From: Bacteroidales bacterium
Lineage (GTDB): Bacteria > Bacteroidota > Bacteroidia > Bacteroidales > JAHJDW01
Assembly (NCBI GenBank): GCA_029004185.1
Contig: JAQUPB010000017.1
Coordinates: forward strand, 1-32,275
Length of the DNA stretch: 32,275 nt
Direction: 5' to 3'
Shown here: in pieces, positions 1 through 8,434 of the stretch
Numbering within the stretch: position 1 is the first letter of the stretch
Layout: every line of letters begins with the position of its first letter
The notes under the pieces: generated by a model
Database searches by the model: none
Told to the model about the DNA's origin: nothing
What the model saw: only the letters and a program-made list of their open reading frames with translations
Made by a program: the position numbers and the translations under genes

Positions 1-650
1 CGAAAATGTGTTACCCGTTCTTCTTTGGGTGGATAATAAGCATTAATGGGAATTGATATTATTTTTGCATTTTTCCATGCGCTTCTCACTAAAATTTCAA
101 GTTCGAATTCGTATTTGTTTGTTAATAAATTCAGATTTTTTACTACTTCCAGAGGGTAAAGTCTGAAGCCCGATTGAGTATCTTCGAGTTTAATATCAGT
201 AAAAAAATAAAAACAGAAATTAGACAATTTGTTTGCAAAACCGCTTTTTTGCGACATGTTATTTTGATTCAGATTTCTGACTCCTATTAAAAATGAACCC
301 GGTTCTTTTTCGATTTCATTCAAAAACAAAGGAATCTCATCGGGGTTATGTTGTCCGTCCGAATCAATTGTAATTGCATATTTAAATCCTTTTTCAACAG
401 CTTTATCAAAACCTTTTTTTAAGGCAAATCCCTTACCGGCATTTTTTTTATAACTTATGATTTCAAGATTATTGAATTTGCTTAATACAGCCAATGTGTT
501 ATCAGTAGAGCCATCATTAATAATAATAATTCTGCCTGTATATTTCAGAATTCCTTTAATGACATTTTCGAGAGAATGACAATTGTTATAAGTAGGAATT
601 ATTACACAGCATTTTAAGTTATCAAATTTATCATTAATGAAAGTGCACAT
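1..650 (-). CDS. Family 2 glycosyltransferase, 3' end cut by window edge
   Basis: The open frame starts at an ATG at 650 and runs off the left edge, so 216 codons are visible. The protein opens with a GT-A nucleotide-sugar fold: VIIPTYNN at about residues 16-23, INDGSTDNT at 44-52, and the metal-binding DSDGQ at 96-100. This arrangement is typical of the dolichol-phosphate-mannose-synthase-like branch of GT2, which transfers a sugar from a nucleotide donor to a lipid or similar acceptor at the inner membrane. Glycosyltransferases of this kind are recurrent members of aryl-polyene and flexirubin clusters. The next genes to the right belong to such a cluster, so modification of the pigment or its lipid anchor is a reasonable inference. 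The acceptor cannot be read from the sequence. A fused C-terminal domain could lie outside the window. Confidence 0.85.
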   Translation of the reverse strand, partial: MCTFINDKFDNLKCCVIIPTYNNCHSLENVIKGILKYTGRIIIINDGSTDNTLAVLSKFNNLEIISYKKNAGKGFALKKGFDKAVEKGFKYAITIDSDGQHNPDEIPLFLNEIEKEPGSFLIGVRNLNQNNMSQKSGFANKLSNFCFYFFTDIKLEDTQSGFRLYPLEVVKNLNLLTNKYEFELEILVRSAWKNAKIISIPINAYYPPKEERVTHF

Positions 651-689
651 AATATAATTCAATTCATGTGTTTAAATTTTTTTGAGTTT

Positions 690-1445
690 TCAATGATGAA
701 ATGAAAAATCAATTCCTGCCTGCAATCCGGAAAAACACAGTTCTAAAACACTTCTTGTGTATTTTTTCTTATCATCTACGCCTCTTACGGAAAGATATGA
801 AATATTAGGTTTGAAATTAAACGTTCCGAATTTGAAATTGAATCCTGCCTGAAACTTTAATCCTAAAGTGTTGGCATAATATTTTCTGCACGGAGTACTT
901 GTTATTGTATAATCTACAAATTTTAAAGAGCTGAATGTAAGTCCGGCGCCCATGAATAAAAAATGGCGTCCTTTTTTGTTCATTTTAATATTATAGTTGG
1001 TCATTAAGCCGGGAGAAAAGCAATCGAGATGATAATACAAGCTTGCGCCATTATCAAGCATTATTACTTTTGGCGACCAGAAATATTCAAATTGACCTAT
1101 GAAATCCCACCTGAAGAATTTATATACAACATTAAAATGACCGCTATAAAAAGAAAATAACTCAGAAGCTCCGCTTGTGATAACAATTCCATCATTGTGC
1201 ATTCTGTTTGTTATGTATGTGTTGACATCACTTGGATTAAAAATACCCAAACTGAAACCGAAACTTGGATATACAACTTCATCTAAAACTGTACGTTTGT
1301 TTATGCTTTGCGCATTTGTTTCAGCAATAATAAGAGTTGACAAAAGAAAAAATACAAATAACTTTTTCGAAATGTTCAGGCAATTAATTCTTGAGATACC
1401 ATTCTTGACTCTTACCATTATTTTAAATTGTTTTAAAATAAACAT
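690..1445 (-). CDS. Putative outer-membrane beta-barrel protein, function unknown
   Basis: A 251-residue frame. A hydrophobic stretch (KKLFVFFLLSTLIIAE) followed by TNAQ looks like a signal peptide cut near residue 46. That is late, so the true start may be the ATG at 1418 (residue 10). The mature part has many alternating aromatic and polar stretches (for example YKFFRWDFIGQFEYFW) and ends in two histidines after a last amphipathic strand (LQAGIDFSF). This suggests a small outer-membrane barrel. I do not recognise a named family. It lies between the glycosyltransferase on the same strand and the divergent lyase operon. A link to pigment assembly or export is only positional. Confidence 0.6.
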   Translation of the reverse strand: MFILKQFKIMVRVKNGISRINCLNISKKLFVFFLLSTLIIAETNAQSINKRTVLDEVVYPSFGFSLGIFNPSDVNTYITNRMHNDGIVITSGASELFSFYSGHFNVVYKFFRWDFIGQFEYFWSPKVIMLDNGASLYYHLDCFSPGLMTNYNIKMNKKGRHFLFMGAGLTFSSLKFVDYTITSTPCRKYYANTLGLKFQAGFNFKFGTFNFKPNISYLSVRGVDDKKKYTRSVLELCFSGLQAGIDFSFHH

Positions 1446-1498
1446 AATAAATTTTGCATAAAATTAATTATTAGTTTTCACAAATTAATTCTTTTTCC

Positions 1499-1506
1499 TA
1501 ATATTG
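1499..1506 (+). promoter_or_regulatory. Candidate -7 element for the lyase operon
   Basis: TAATATTG is one base off the Bacteroidota -7 consensus TAnnTTTG, about 40 bases upstream of the lyase ATG at 1548. A TTTC rather than TTTG lies about 19 bases further upstream. This is weak and offered only because the gene is the first of a plus-strand series. Confidence 0.25.
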
Positions 1507-1547
1507 CATAAATTAAAACTTTAGAAAAAACAAAAATAAGAAAGAAT

Positions 1548-3098
1548 ATGATAATTATTGGCAGGCAGCAGGTTACTTTGGAAGATTATTATAACATACT
1601 ATATAATGATGTAAAAATTGATATCTCAGCTGAAGCAGTAAAAAGGGTTAACGATTGTTATAATTTTCTTAATGATTTTCATAAGAACAAGGTTATATAC
1701 GGAATAAACACCGGTTTGGGTCCCATGGCGCAATACCAGATCAGCACAGAGGATAGAATAAACCTGCAATATAATGCAATAAGAAGTCATTGCTCGGGAC
1801 AAGGCGAAAATATTCCCGATATGTATGTTAAGGCAGCAATGATATCAAGTCTTAGCAGTTATTTAAGAGGATATTCGGGAATTCATTCTGAAGTTGTTTT
1901 GTTGCTTAAAGAGCTTATTAACAGGTCTATTTATCCATTGGTTCCGGAACATGGCGGCGTAGGTGCAAGCGGTGATTTAGTTCAATTAGCTCATATTGCA
2001 CTTGCTCTTATTGGTGAAGGCGAGGTTTCGTACAAGGGAAATATTTTACCGACAAAAACCGTTTTTGAAGAAAACAACCTGAAACCAATTACCGCACACA
2101 TCAGAGAAGGTTTGTCTTTAATTAATGGTACTTATGTTATGACAGGGATAGGTGTTGTAAATCTTATTAATGCCAAAAATCTTCTCGATTGGACTGTTGT
2201 CGCTTCTTCAATAATAAATGAAATAGTTGGTTCGTACAATGATTATTTTTCTGTTGAACTCAATGATATCAAGTGTCACAATGGTCAGAGTAAAATTGCC
2301 GAAAAAATCAGGGTTATTCTTAAAGACAGCAAATTGATAAGAAACAGGGAAGAACATTTGTTTAACAAAAAATTTGAAGAAGTATTGTTTAAAGATAAAG
2401 TTCAGGAATATTATTCGCTTCGCTGTGTTCCGCAAATTTTAGGTGCTGTTTATGACACTTATGACTATACGGAAAAAGTAGTTTTGGAAGAAGCAAATTC
2501 ATCATGCGATAATCCTGTTATTGACTATAAAAATGAAAATATCTTTCATGGTGGAAATTTCCATGGCGATTATGTTTCATTTGAAATGGATAAAATAAAA
2601 ATTGCTACAGCAAAACTATCCATGCTTGTTGAGAGACAAATTAATTTTTTAATGAATAACAAACTTAATGGCAAACTTCCACCGTTTGTAAATCTTGGCA
2701 AATTAGGCGTGAACTTTGGAATGCAGGGAGTTCAATTTACGGCAACATCAACAGTTGCTGAAAATCAAACATTGTCGTTCCCAATGTATGTTCACAGCAT
2801 TCCAAATAATAACGACAATCAGGATATCGTCAGCATGGGAACAAATTCCGCATTACTTGCAAAAAAAGTTATTGAGAATTCCTTTCAGGTCGTATCAATT
2901 GAGTTGATTTCATTGATTCAGGCAATAGATTATCTGGAATGTCAAAACTCACTTTCGTCATATACAAAAAGCATTTATGATGAATTGAGAAAAATTGTTC
3001 CCAAATTTGTTGATGATACAACAAAACATAAAGATGTCTTAAACATAAAGAATTATATCCAATCCAAAAGATTAAATATAATTTCACCTTTAAAGTAA
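1548..3098 (+). CDS. Aromatic amino acid ammonia-lyase, probable tyrosine ammonia-lyase of the pigment pathway
   Basis: The 516 residues have the full lyase layout. YGINTGLGPM at 51-60 carries the catalytic Tyr51. GGVGASGDL at 136-144 contains the Ala140-Ser141-Gly142 triad that cyclises into the MIO cofactor. INGT is at 192-195, YSLRCVPQ follows near 289, and GGNFHG lies beyond. As I remember it, this is close along its whole length to the Flavobacterium johnsoniae flexirubin-cluster tyrosine ammonia-lyase, including the GMQGVQFTATST and HSIPNNNDNQD blocks. It would deaminate tyrosine to 4-coumarate, the aryl starter. It starts the plus-strand series, with the ketoreductase 8 bases downstream. 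The substrate-selectivity pair is Ser80-His81, which resembles histidine ammonia-lyase, so histidine remains an alternative. Context and overall likeness favour tyrosine. Confidence 0.9.
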   Translation: MIIIGRQQVTLEDYYNILYNDVKIDISAEAVKRVNDCYNFLNDFHKNKVIYGINTGLGPMAQYQISTEDRINLQYNAIRSHCSGQGENIPDMYVKAAMISSLSSYLRGYSGIHSEVVLLLKELINRSIYPLVPEHGGVGASGDLVQLAHIALALIGEGEVSYKGNILPTKTVFEENNLKPITAHIREGLSLINGTYVMTGIGVVNLINAKNLLDWTVVASSIINEIVGSYNDYFSVELNDIKCHNGQSKIAEKIRVILKDSKLIRNREEHLFNKKFEEVLFKDKVQEYYSLRCVPQILGAVYDTYDYTEKVVLEEANSSCDNPVIDYKNENIFHGGNFHGDYVSFEMDKIKIATAKLSMLVERQINFLMNNKLNGKLPPFVNLGKLGVNFGMQGVQFTATSTVAENQTLSFPMYVHSIPNNNDNQDIVSMGTNSALLAKKVIENSFQVVSIELISLIQAIDYLECQNSLSSYTKSIYDELRKIVPKFVDDTTKHKDVLNIKNYIQSKRLNIISPLK

Positions 3099-3106
3099 AA
3101 TAAAAT

Positions 3107-3835
3107 ATGAAATACGCATTAGTTACAGGAGGTTCGAGAGGAATTGGGCGGGCTATATGTGTTAAATTAGCCGAAATGGGCTATCACGTTTTAATTAATT
3201 ATAAATCGAATATTGATGAAGCTAGAAAAACCCTTGATTTAGTTGCAGGAAAAGGAAGCACAGGCGAATTAATTAAATTTGATGTGACAAACAATGAAGA
3301 AATTGAAGTTACCCTGAACAAATGGATGGAAAATAACAAGGATAAATACATCGAAGTATTGGTAAATAATGCCGGTATCAGAAAAGATGTTTTGCTGATA
3401 TGGATGGAAAATGAACATTGGCATGATGTAATTAATACCAATCTTAACGGTGTGTTTTATATAACAAGAAAACTTTTAAAAGACATGTTGGTGAATAAAT
3501 ACGGAAGAATAGTTAATGTTGTTTCATTGTCCGGAATCAAAGGATTGCCAGGACAAGTCAATTATTCTGCCGCAAAAGGAGGTGTTATTGCTGCAACAAA
3601 AGCATTGGCACAGGAGATAGGAAAGAAAAAAGTAACCGTAAATGCGGTTGCGCCGGGATTTATAAAAACTGATATGACCTCCGACTTAAACGAAAGTGAA
3701 TTAAAAAATATGATTCCGTTAAACAGATTTGGATTACCTGAAGAAGTTGCCGAAGTTGTTGGTTTTCTTGCTTCAGAAAAATCATCATATGTCACAGGAG
3801 AAGTTATTTCTGTTAATGGGGGACTTTACACATAA
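3107..3835 (+). CDS. 3-oxoacyl-ACP reductase (FabG-type short-chain dehydrogenase)
   Basis: This 242-residue SDR reduces the beta-keto group after each condensation, using NAD(P)H. It has the Rossmann glycine motif TGGSRGIG (7-14), NNAG at 87-90, and catalytic Ser140, Tyr153 and Lys157 in the YSAAK context. The ending VTGEVISVNGG is the usual C-terminal signature of FabG enzymes. Length is normal. It lies 8 bases after the lyase and about 60 bases before a ketosynthase, so it is very likely the dedicated reductase of the polyene synthase and not the housekeeping FabG. Confidence 0.92.
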   Translation: MKYALVTGGSRGIGRAICVKLAEMGYHVLINYKSNIDEARKTLDLVAGKGSTGELIKFDVTNNEEIEVTLNKWMENNKDKYIEVLVNNAGIRKDVLLIWMENEHWHDVINTNLNGVFYITRKLLKDMLVNKYGRIVNVVSLSGIKGLPGQVNYSAAKGGVIAATKALAQEIGKKKVTVNAVAPGFIKTDMTSDLNESELKNMIPLNRFGLPEEVAEVVGFLASEKSSYVTGEVISVNGGLYT

Positions 3836-3838
3836 CAA

Positions 3839-3877
3839 TCGAACATTCGAACAAACGAACATTTGAATAATCGAATT
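3839..3877. repeat. Short imperfect tandem repeat in an operon gap
   Basis: The gap between the reductase and the ketosynthase holds units such as TCGAACAT, TCGAACAA, ACGAACAT, TTGAATAA and TCGAATT. These are near-copies of an 8-base unit. It is within the presumed operon and codes for nothing. Confidence 0.5.
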
Positions 3878-3896
3878 ATGAAAAACAAGTAAGAAA

Positions 3897-5117
3897 ATGA
3901 ACAGAGTAGTAATAACGGGAATTGGAATCTATTCTACAATTGGCAAAAATATTGCTGAGGTTAAAGATTCGTTATATAATGGAAAATCGGGAATAGTACT
4001 TGATGCCGAAAGAAAAAAATTCGGATATCAATCAGGATTAACGGGAAAAATTGAAAGACCCCAGCTAAAAGGAGTTTTGGAAAGAAGATCAAGAATAAGC
4101 ATGCCAGAACATGCTGAATATGCGTATATGTCAACAGTTGAAGCTTTAAAAGCCGCAAACATGAGTCAGGAATATTTAGATAATAATATTGTAGGAATAA
4201 TTTTCGGAAATGACAGTTCTACTCCTCCGGTTATTGAGGCAGTTGACATAATAAGAGAAAAAAAGAACACTTTTTCTGTTGGTTCTGCATCCGTATTCAA
4301 GTCAATGAATTCTTCCGTAACAATGAATTTATCCGTAGTCTTTAAATTAAAAGGAATTAATTTTACATTAAGCGGTGCATGTGCGAGCGGTTCACACTCA
4401 ATAGGAATGGGATATTTTTTAATAAAACATGGTTATCAGGATTGCATTATTTGCGGGGGATCTCAGGAAATAAATTTGTTTTGCGTAGGAAGTTTTGATG
4501 CATTGGGAGCTTTTTCCAACAGGGAATCTGAACCTCAAAAAGCATCGCGGCCATTTGATAAAAACAGGGATGGCTTGGTGCCAAGTGGAGGTGCGGCAAC
4601 AGTTATTCTCGAAAGCTATGAATCTGCTGTTAAAAGAGGAGCGCCTATATTAGCCGAGGTAGCCGGATATGGTTTTTCATCAGACGGTAAACATCTTTCG
4701 GTTCCTGATATTGATGGTCCTGTTAGAGCTATTAATATGTCAGTGAAAGAAGCCGGCATAAATCCAAATCAAATTGATTATATTAACGCACATGCCACTT
4801 CAACACCTTTGGGCGATGCAAATGAAGCGCAGGCCTTAGATTCGGTTTTTGGCGCATACAAACCCCTTGTTAGCTCTACAAAGTCAATGACCGGTCATGA
4901 GATGTGGATGGCAGGAGCAAGCGAAATAGTTTATTCTGTTATTATGATGCAAAATTCATTTGTGGCACAAAATATCAATTTTGAAGAACCCGATGAAGTT
5001 ACTTCAAAATTAAATATAGCAAACAAGCGTATTGATAAAGAAATCAATATGTTTTTATCAAATTCTTTCGGTTTTGGCGGTACAAATTCTTCTTTGATAA
5101 TTAAGAAATTCAAATAA
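3897..5117 (+). CDS. Beta-ketoacyl-ACP synthase (FabF-like) of the polyene cluster
   Basis: This 406-residue type II ketosynthase has the complete Cys-His-His triad: Cys162 in LSGACASGS, His299 in YINAHATSTP, and His334 in STKSMTGHEMW. The N-terminus VVITGIGIYSTIG and C-terminus NSFGFGGTNSS are typical of KAS I/II. The usual GHTLGAAG loop reads GHEMWMAGAS, so it belongs to a divergent clade. It would perform decarboxylative condensation of malonyl-ACP onto the aryl starter or growing chain. It is the only ketosynthase in the plus-strand half. Three more ketosynthase-fold proteins with conserved or degenerate active sites, plus one half-size one, lie in the minus-strand half. Confidence 0.92.
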   Translation: MNRVVITGIGIYSTIGKNIAEVKDSLYNGKSGIVLDAERKKFGYQSGLTGKIERPQLKGVLERRSRISMPEHAEYAYMSTVEALKAANMSQEYLDNNIVGIIFGNDSSTPPVIEAVDIIREKKNTFSVGSASVFKSMNSSVTMNLSVVFKLKGINFTLSGACASGSHSIGMGYFLIKHGYQDCIICGGSQEINLFCVGSFDALGAFSNRESEPQKASRPFDKNRDGLVPSGGAATVILESYESAVKRGAPILAEVAGYGFSSDGKHLSVPDIDGPVRAINMSVKEAGINPNQIDYINAHATSTPLGDANEAQALDSVFGAYKPLVSSTKSMTGHEMWMAGASEIVYSVIMMQNSFVAQNINFEEPDEVTSKLNIANKRIDKEINMFLSNSFGFGGTNSSLIIKKFK

Positions 5118-5124
5118 ATTTTTG

Positions 5125-5132
5125 TAGATTTG
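5125..5132 (+). promoter_or_regulatory. Possible internal -7 element before the ACP gene
   Basis: TAGATTTG matches TAnnTTTG exactly and lies 19 bases before the ACP ATG at 5151. I find no TTTG at a suitable distance upstream. ACPs often need higher expression than their enzymes, so an internal promoter would make sense, but the evidence is one half-site. Confidence 0.35.
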
Positions 5133-5150
5133 CAAAAATTTAATTAAGAC

Positions 5151-5402
5151 ATGAAGCAAAAAGAAGAAATAGTTAAAATAATAAATAATTTTCTTGTTGA
5201 AGAGTTTGAAATAGAAGAAAACAAGCTGAAACCCGATGCTTTGCTTCAAAACGATTTGGGACTTGAGAGCCTTGATTTTGTTGACATTGCTGTTATTGTC
5301 GAAAAAGAGTTCGGTCTTAAATTCAAAGGCGAGGAAATGACAAATGTCAAAACTCTTGATGATTTGTGCAACTACATTTATAATTATTTAAAACAACAAT
5401 AG
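5151..5402 (+). CDS. Acyl carrier protein
   Basis: This 83-residue acidic helical protein has the phosphopantetheine attachment site at Ser40 in LGLESLDFVD, with Glu in place of the usual Asp of the DSL motif. It would carry the growing polyene as a thioester. Its stop codon shares a base with the GTG start of the following acyltransferase, so the two are translationally coupled. A second ACP with the standard DSI motif lies at 16642-16896. Two carriers suggest separate roles, for example starter loading versus extension, but this is inference. Confidence 0.93.
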   Translation: MKQKEEIVKIINNFLVEEFEIEENKLKPDALLQNDLGLESLDFVDIAVIVEKEFGLKFKGEEMTNVKTLDDLCNYIYNYLKQQ

Positions 5403-6304
5403 TGTCCTTATGGAAAGGTAAAACCCGTGGATCTGTTTTGGGTTATAAGATATTTGTTGCAATTTTAAAATATCTGGGATTACCTTTTGCTTACTTCTTA
5501 TTAAGATTTGTTGTTATATATTACCTTCTTTTCTCGCCAAAATCTATTCGCGCATTGTTTTTTTATTTCCGAAGTGTTTTAAGACTAAGCATTATCGGTT
5601 CATTCGTAAATATTTGCAGAAATTATTATTTGTTCGGGCAAATATTACTCGATAAAGTAGCTATGATGGCTGAGTTTAAAACAAATTTCACTTTCGACTT
5701 TGACGGAGAAGAACATTTAAGAAAAATGGTTGAAAACAATACGGGCGGAATACTCATCAGCGCTCATATCGGTAATTTTGAGATTGCCGGACATTTGTTG
5801 AATCGTTTAAATACAAAAATTAATATTGTAATGCTTGATGCAGAGCACAAAAAAATAAAAGAATATCTTTCGGGTTATTTTAAAAGAAACAATGTAAACA
5901 TTATTGCCATAAAAGATGATTTTTCCCATATTTACGAAATTAACAAAGCAATAGAAAATAAGGAAATCATTTGCATGCATGGGGACAGATTTGTCAGCGG
6001 TTCAAAGAATTTAACAGCGGTTTTCTTTGAAAAAGAAGCTGGTTTTCCTAATGGGCCGTTTTATCTGGCGGTAAGATACAATGTGCCGGTTTCATTTGTA
6101 TTTGCAATGAAGGAAAATAAAAACCATTATCATTTCTATGCTTCATCATTAAAATATTACGGCGCACAAAATATGAATCGTAAAAACAGAGATGAACATA
6201 TTAAAACAATAATCAGCGAATACATATCCGAATTAGAAAAAATAATCAGGAAATATCCGACTCAGTGGTTTAATTATTATAATTTCTGGGAGGAGGAACT
6301 ATGA
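5402..6304 (+). CDS. LpxL/HtrB-like lysophospholipid or lipid acyltransferase
   Basis: A 300-residue inner-membrane acyltransferase. The GTG start at 5402 overlaps the ACP stop by one base, and the N-terminus it gives (SLWKGKTRGSVLGYKIF) fits this subfamily. Hydrophobic helices fill about residues 15-45. The catalytic HX4E motif is His122 to Glu127 in AHIGNFE. A second conserved block is MHGDRF near residue 193. This family moves acyl chains from ACP or CoA to lipid acceptors. In this cluster the likely job is to transfer the finished polyene from ACP to a membrane lipid anchor. The acceptor is unknown. Its 3' end overlaps the radical SAM gene by 4 bases. Confidence 0.87.
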   Translation: MSLWKGKTRGSVLGYKIFVAILKYLGLPFAYFLLRFVVIYYLLFSPKSIRALFFYFRSVLRLSIIGSFVNICRNYYLFGQILLDKVAMMAEFKTNFTFDFDGEEHLRKMVENNTGGILISAHIGNFEIAGHLLNRLNTKINIVMLDAEHKKIKEYLSGYFKRNNVNIIAIKDDFSHIYEINKAIENKEIICMHGDRFVSGSKNLTAVFFEKEAGFPNGPFYLAVRYNVPVSFVFAMKENKNHYHFYASSLKYYGAQNMNRKNRDEHIKTIISEYISELEKIIRKYPTQWFNYYNFWEEEL

Positions 6305-7653
6305 AAAGAATATTACTCGTTTCGGCAAACCAGCTCTCGGTTCCTTATCCGGTTTACCCTGTCGGCATATCATATTTAAAAACATATTTAAAAAGTAAAT
6401 TAACAAATTATGATATTTCTTTATTTGATTTTATTAACAGGAATTATGATGATTTAAATAAAATTATAAATGATTTGAAGCCTGAATATATCGGCATTTC
6501 TCTCAGAAATATTGATGATGCCAATATTTTTAAAAAAGAAAGCTATATTGACCATTACAAAACCATAATTCAATTCATAAGAAAAACAAGTAACTGTAAA
6601 ATAATTATCGGCGGCGCCGGTTTTTCGATATTTCCCGAAATACTTTATGAGCATCTTGAACCTGATTTCGGAATACAGGGTGAAGGCGAAGACAGCTTTT
6701 ATAAATTAATACTTGCATTAGATAATAATTCCGGTTATTCACAAATAGAAAGTCTGGTATATAAAGTAAATAATAAAATCATTGTAAATAAAAAAGAAAA
6801 ATTTATTGAGAAATTGGATTTAAATCTCGAAGAAAATCTCCTTGATTTTTATTGGCGGCAAAGCGGAATGCTTAACATTCAGACAAAACGCGGATGTCCG
6901 TACAATTGCATTTATTGTACCTACCCATTGATTGAAGGCAGAAATGTGAGGACCCTGGATGCCGGTAAAATTGTAGAAACATTATCCGATCTTTATTACA
7001 ATAAAAAAATAGATTATTTCTTTTTTACAGATTCTGTATTTAATATCAGCAATAATTTTAATTATGAACTTGCAGAAAGAATAATAAGCAAAAACCTTGA
7101 TATTAAATGGGGTGCTTATTTTAATTTTTGTAATCTTGATGAAAAATTATTGGGTTTATTAAAAAAAGCGGGACTTAAACATATTGAGTTTGGAACCGAA
7201 TCTTTATCGGATACTGTTTTAAAATCCTACAATAAACCTTTCAAAGTATCTGATATATTTGAAATATCCGGAATTTGCAATAAACTTGAAATTGATTTTG
7301 CCCATTTCCTTATTCTTGGAGGATATGGGGAAACCGAAGATACAATAAACGAAACATTAAGTAATTCAATGAAAATTGATAAAACGGTATTCTTTCCGTT
7401 TATCGGAATGAGAATTTATCCGAATACAAAACTTCACGAAATAGCAATTAAAGAAAATAAAATTGAAAAGAATTGTAATTTGCTCGAACCTGTATATTAT
7501 ATTTCAGATAAAATTAATTTATCTTCGCTTAAAGAAAATGCAAATAAAACAGGCAAAAGATGGGTGTTTCCCGATGAGGATTTAACCGATGTTATGAATA
7601 AAATGAGATTGAAAAATAAAAAAGGTCCGCTTTGGGAATACCTGATTAAATAA
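6301..7653 (+). CDS. B12-binding radical SAM protein
   Basis: A 450-residue class B-type radical SAM protein. The N-terminal half has the B12-binding fold ending in IIGGAGFS (102-109) and IQGEGEDS (125-132). The radical SAM domain starts with KRGCPYNCIYC, giving Cys199, Cys203 and Cys206 for the 4Fe-4S cluster. HIEFGTES and FLILGGYGETED further on are usual for the family. The base-off DxHxxG motif is absent, as in many members. Its ATG overlaps the acyltransferase stop (ATGA), so it is co-translated with pigment genes. Members are often C-methyltransferases. C-methylation of the aryl head or polyene chain is a plausible inference, but the substrate cannot be deduced. Relatives are annotated as lipid-biosynthesis radical SAM proteins, to my memory. 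Confidence 0.85.
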   Translation: MKRILLVSANQLSVPYPVYPVGISYLKTYLKSKLTNYDISLFDFINRNYDDLNKIINDLKPEYIGISLRNIDDANIFKKESYIDHYKTIIQFIRKTSNCKIIIGGAGFSIFPEILYEHLEPDFGIQGEGEDSFYKLILALDNNSGYSQIESLVYKVNNKIIVNKKEKFIEKLDLNLEENLLDFYWRQSGMLNIQTKRGCPYNCIYCTYPLIEGRNVRTLDAGKIVETLSDLYYNKKIDYFFFTDSVFNISNNFNYELAERIISKNLDIKWGAYFNFCNLDEKLLGLLKKAGLKHIEFGTESLSDTVLKSYNKPFKVSDIFEISGICNKLEIDFAHFLILGGYGETEDTINETLSNSMKIDKTVFFPFIGMRIYPNTKLHEIAIKENKIEKNCNLLEPVYYISDKINLSSLKENANKTGKRWVFPDEDLTDVMNKMRLKNKKGPLWEYLIK

Positions 7654-7701
7654 TTTGCGGTTAAAAAAGTTTTTTATGTATTAAAAATAGTTATTTAAAA
7701 C

Positions 7702-7790
7702 CAGGACTAAAGTCCAAAAAGTGTTTGTGTAAGTGACCCCGCACTTAAGTGCGGGGTTATGAAGCTCAGAACAAACGTGCTTTAGCCCTG
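7702..7790. repeat. Palindromic REP-like element, copy 1
   Basis: A perfect 20-base palindrome centred on CGCACTTAAGTGCG spans 7737-7756. Outer arms pair around it: CAGGACTAAAG at 7702-7712 with CTTTAGCCCTG at 7780-7790, and GTGTTTGT at 7721-7728 with ACAAACG at 7771-7777. The sequence recurs at 12646-12729. It fills the gap between the radical SAM gene and the dehydratase. No transposase gene is nearby. Confidence 0.8.
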
Positions 7791-7823
7791 ATATAATATT
7801 TTACACATAATCTTGTTTTTTCA

Positions 7824-8246
7824 ATGGTAATAGTTGATAAAAGTAAAATAACGGAATACATACCGCAACGACCTCCAATGGTCATGGTGGATAATATTAT
7901 TTTCTGCGATGAAAAGAAAATAATAACAACTTTATTCATTGATGAAAATAATATTTTTTGCAGAGATGGTTTTTTCAGGGAACCCGGTTTAATTGAAAAC
8001 ATTGCTCAAACGGCAGCCGCCAAAATAGGATATTTAAGTAAAATTAAAGGAAAGGAAGTTTTAATCGGATATATCGGTTCGATAAAAGATTTGATAATAC
8101 ACTTTCTTCCCGCTGTTAACACCGAAGTTACAACCGAAGTATCTGTTGAAAATGAAGTGATGGGATTTACTATCATACACGGAAAAGTAATGTCATCTGA
8201 TAAAATTGCTGCTGAATGCGAGATGCGGATTTTTCTTAAAGAATAA
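7824..8246 (+). CDS. Hotdog-fold 3-hydroxyacyl-ACP dehydratase-like protein
   Basis: A 140-residue single hotdog domain. The N-terminal block YIPQRPPMVMVD (12-23) corresponds to the PHR-P-LLVD block of FabZ and ApeP proteins. The helix sequence PGLIENIAQTAA puts Glu58 at the catalytic acid position. The HFPG histidine of classical FabZ is missing: the stretch before the helix reads CRDGFFREPG, and the PHR histidine is a glutamine. It would remove water from 3-hydroxyacyl-ACP to extend the conjugated chain. A second hotdog protein at 11249-11629 shows the opposite pattern (histidine present, glutamate replaced). It is the last clear pigment gene of the plus-strand series. Confidence 0.82.
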   Translation: MVIVDKSKITEYIPQRPPMVMVDNIIFCDEKKIITTLFIDENNIFCRDGFFREPGLIENIAQTAAAKIGYLSKIKGKEVLIGYIGSIKDLIIHFLPAVNTEVTTEVSVENEVMGFTIIHGKVMSSDKIAAECEMRIFLKE

Positions 8247-8296
8247 TTTATAAAAGTCAGCAAGAGGCAATTGTCAGAAGCTTTTGTGGAAACATA

Positions 8297-8327
8297 AAAT
8301 ATTGAATTTCGAACAATATTTTTTTTA
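8297..8327 (+). terminator. Weak AT-rich terminator after the plus-strand pigment genes
   Basis: AAATATTG at 8297-8304 pairs with CAATATTT at 8314-8321, and the T run continues to 8326. It lies about 50 bases after the dehydratase stop. The stem is almost all A-T, so strength is uncertain. Confidence 0.4.
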
Positions 8328-8390
8328 AATATTTTAGAATATATTGAATGATTCTATTTTCAATAAATTGCCATACATGTCGCCCCTACG

Positions 8391-8410
8391 CCTGCCTGCC
8401 GGTAGGCAGG
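8391..8410. repeat. GC-rich hairpin repeat
   Basis: CCTGCCTGCC followed by GGTAGGCAGG forms a near-perfect palindrome with one G-T pair, in otherwise AT-rich DNA. It has the look of a short dispersed repeat. It is part of the 333-base gap 8247-8579, which has no credible coding sequence. Confidence 0.65.
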
Positions 8411-8434
8411 GGGCTTCCTCTTGTGATTTGTTTT

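Noticed and set aside
3839-3877. CRISPR-like array
   Set aside because: The repeated unit is only about 8 bases, with no spacers and no cas genes.
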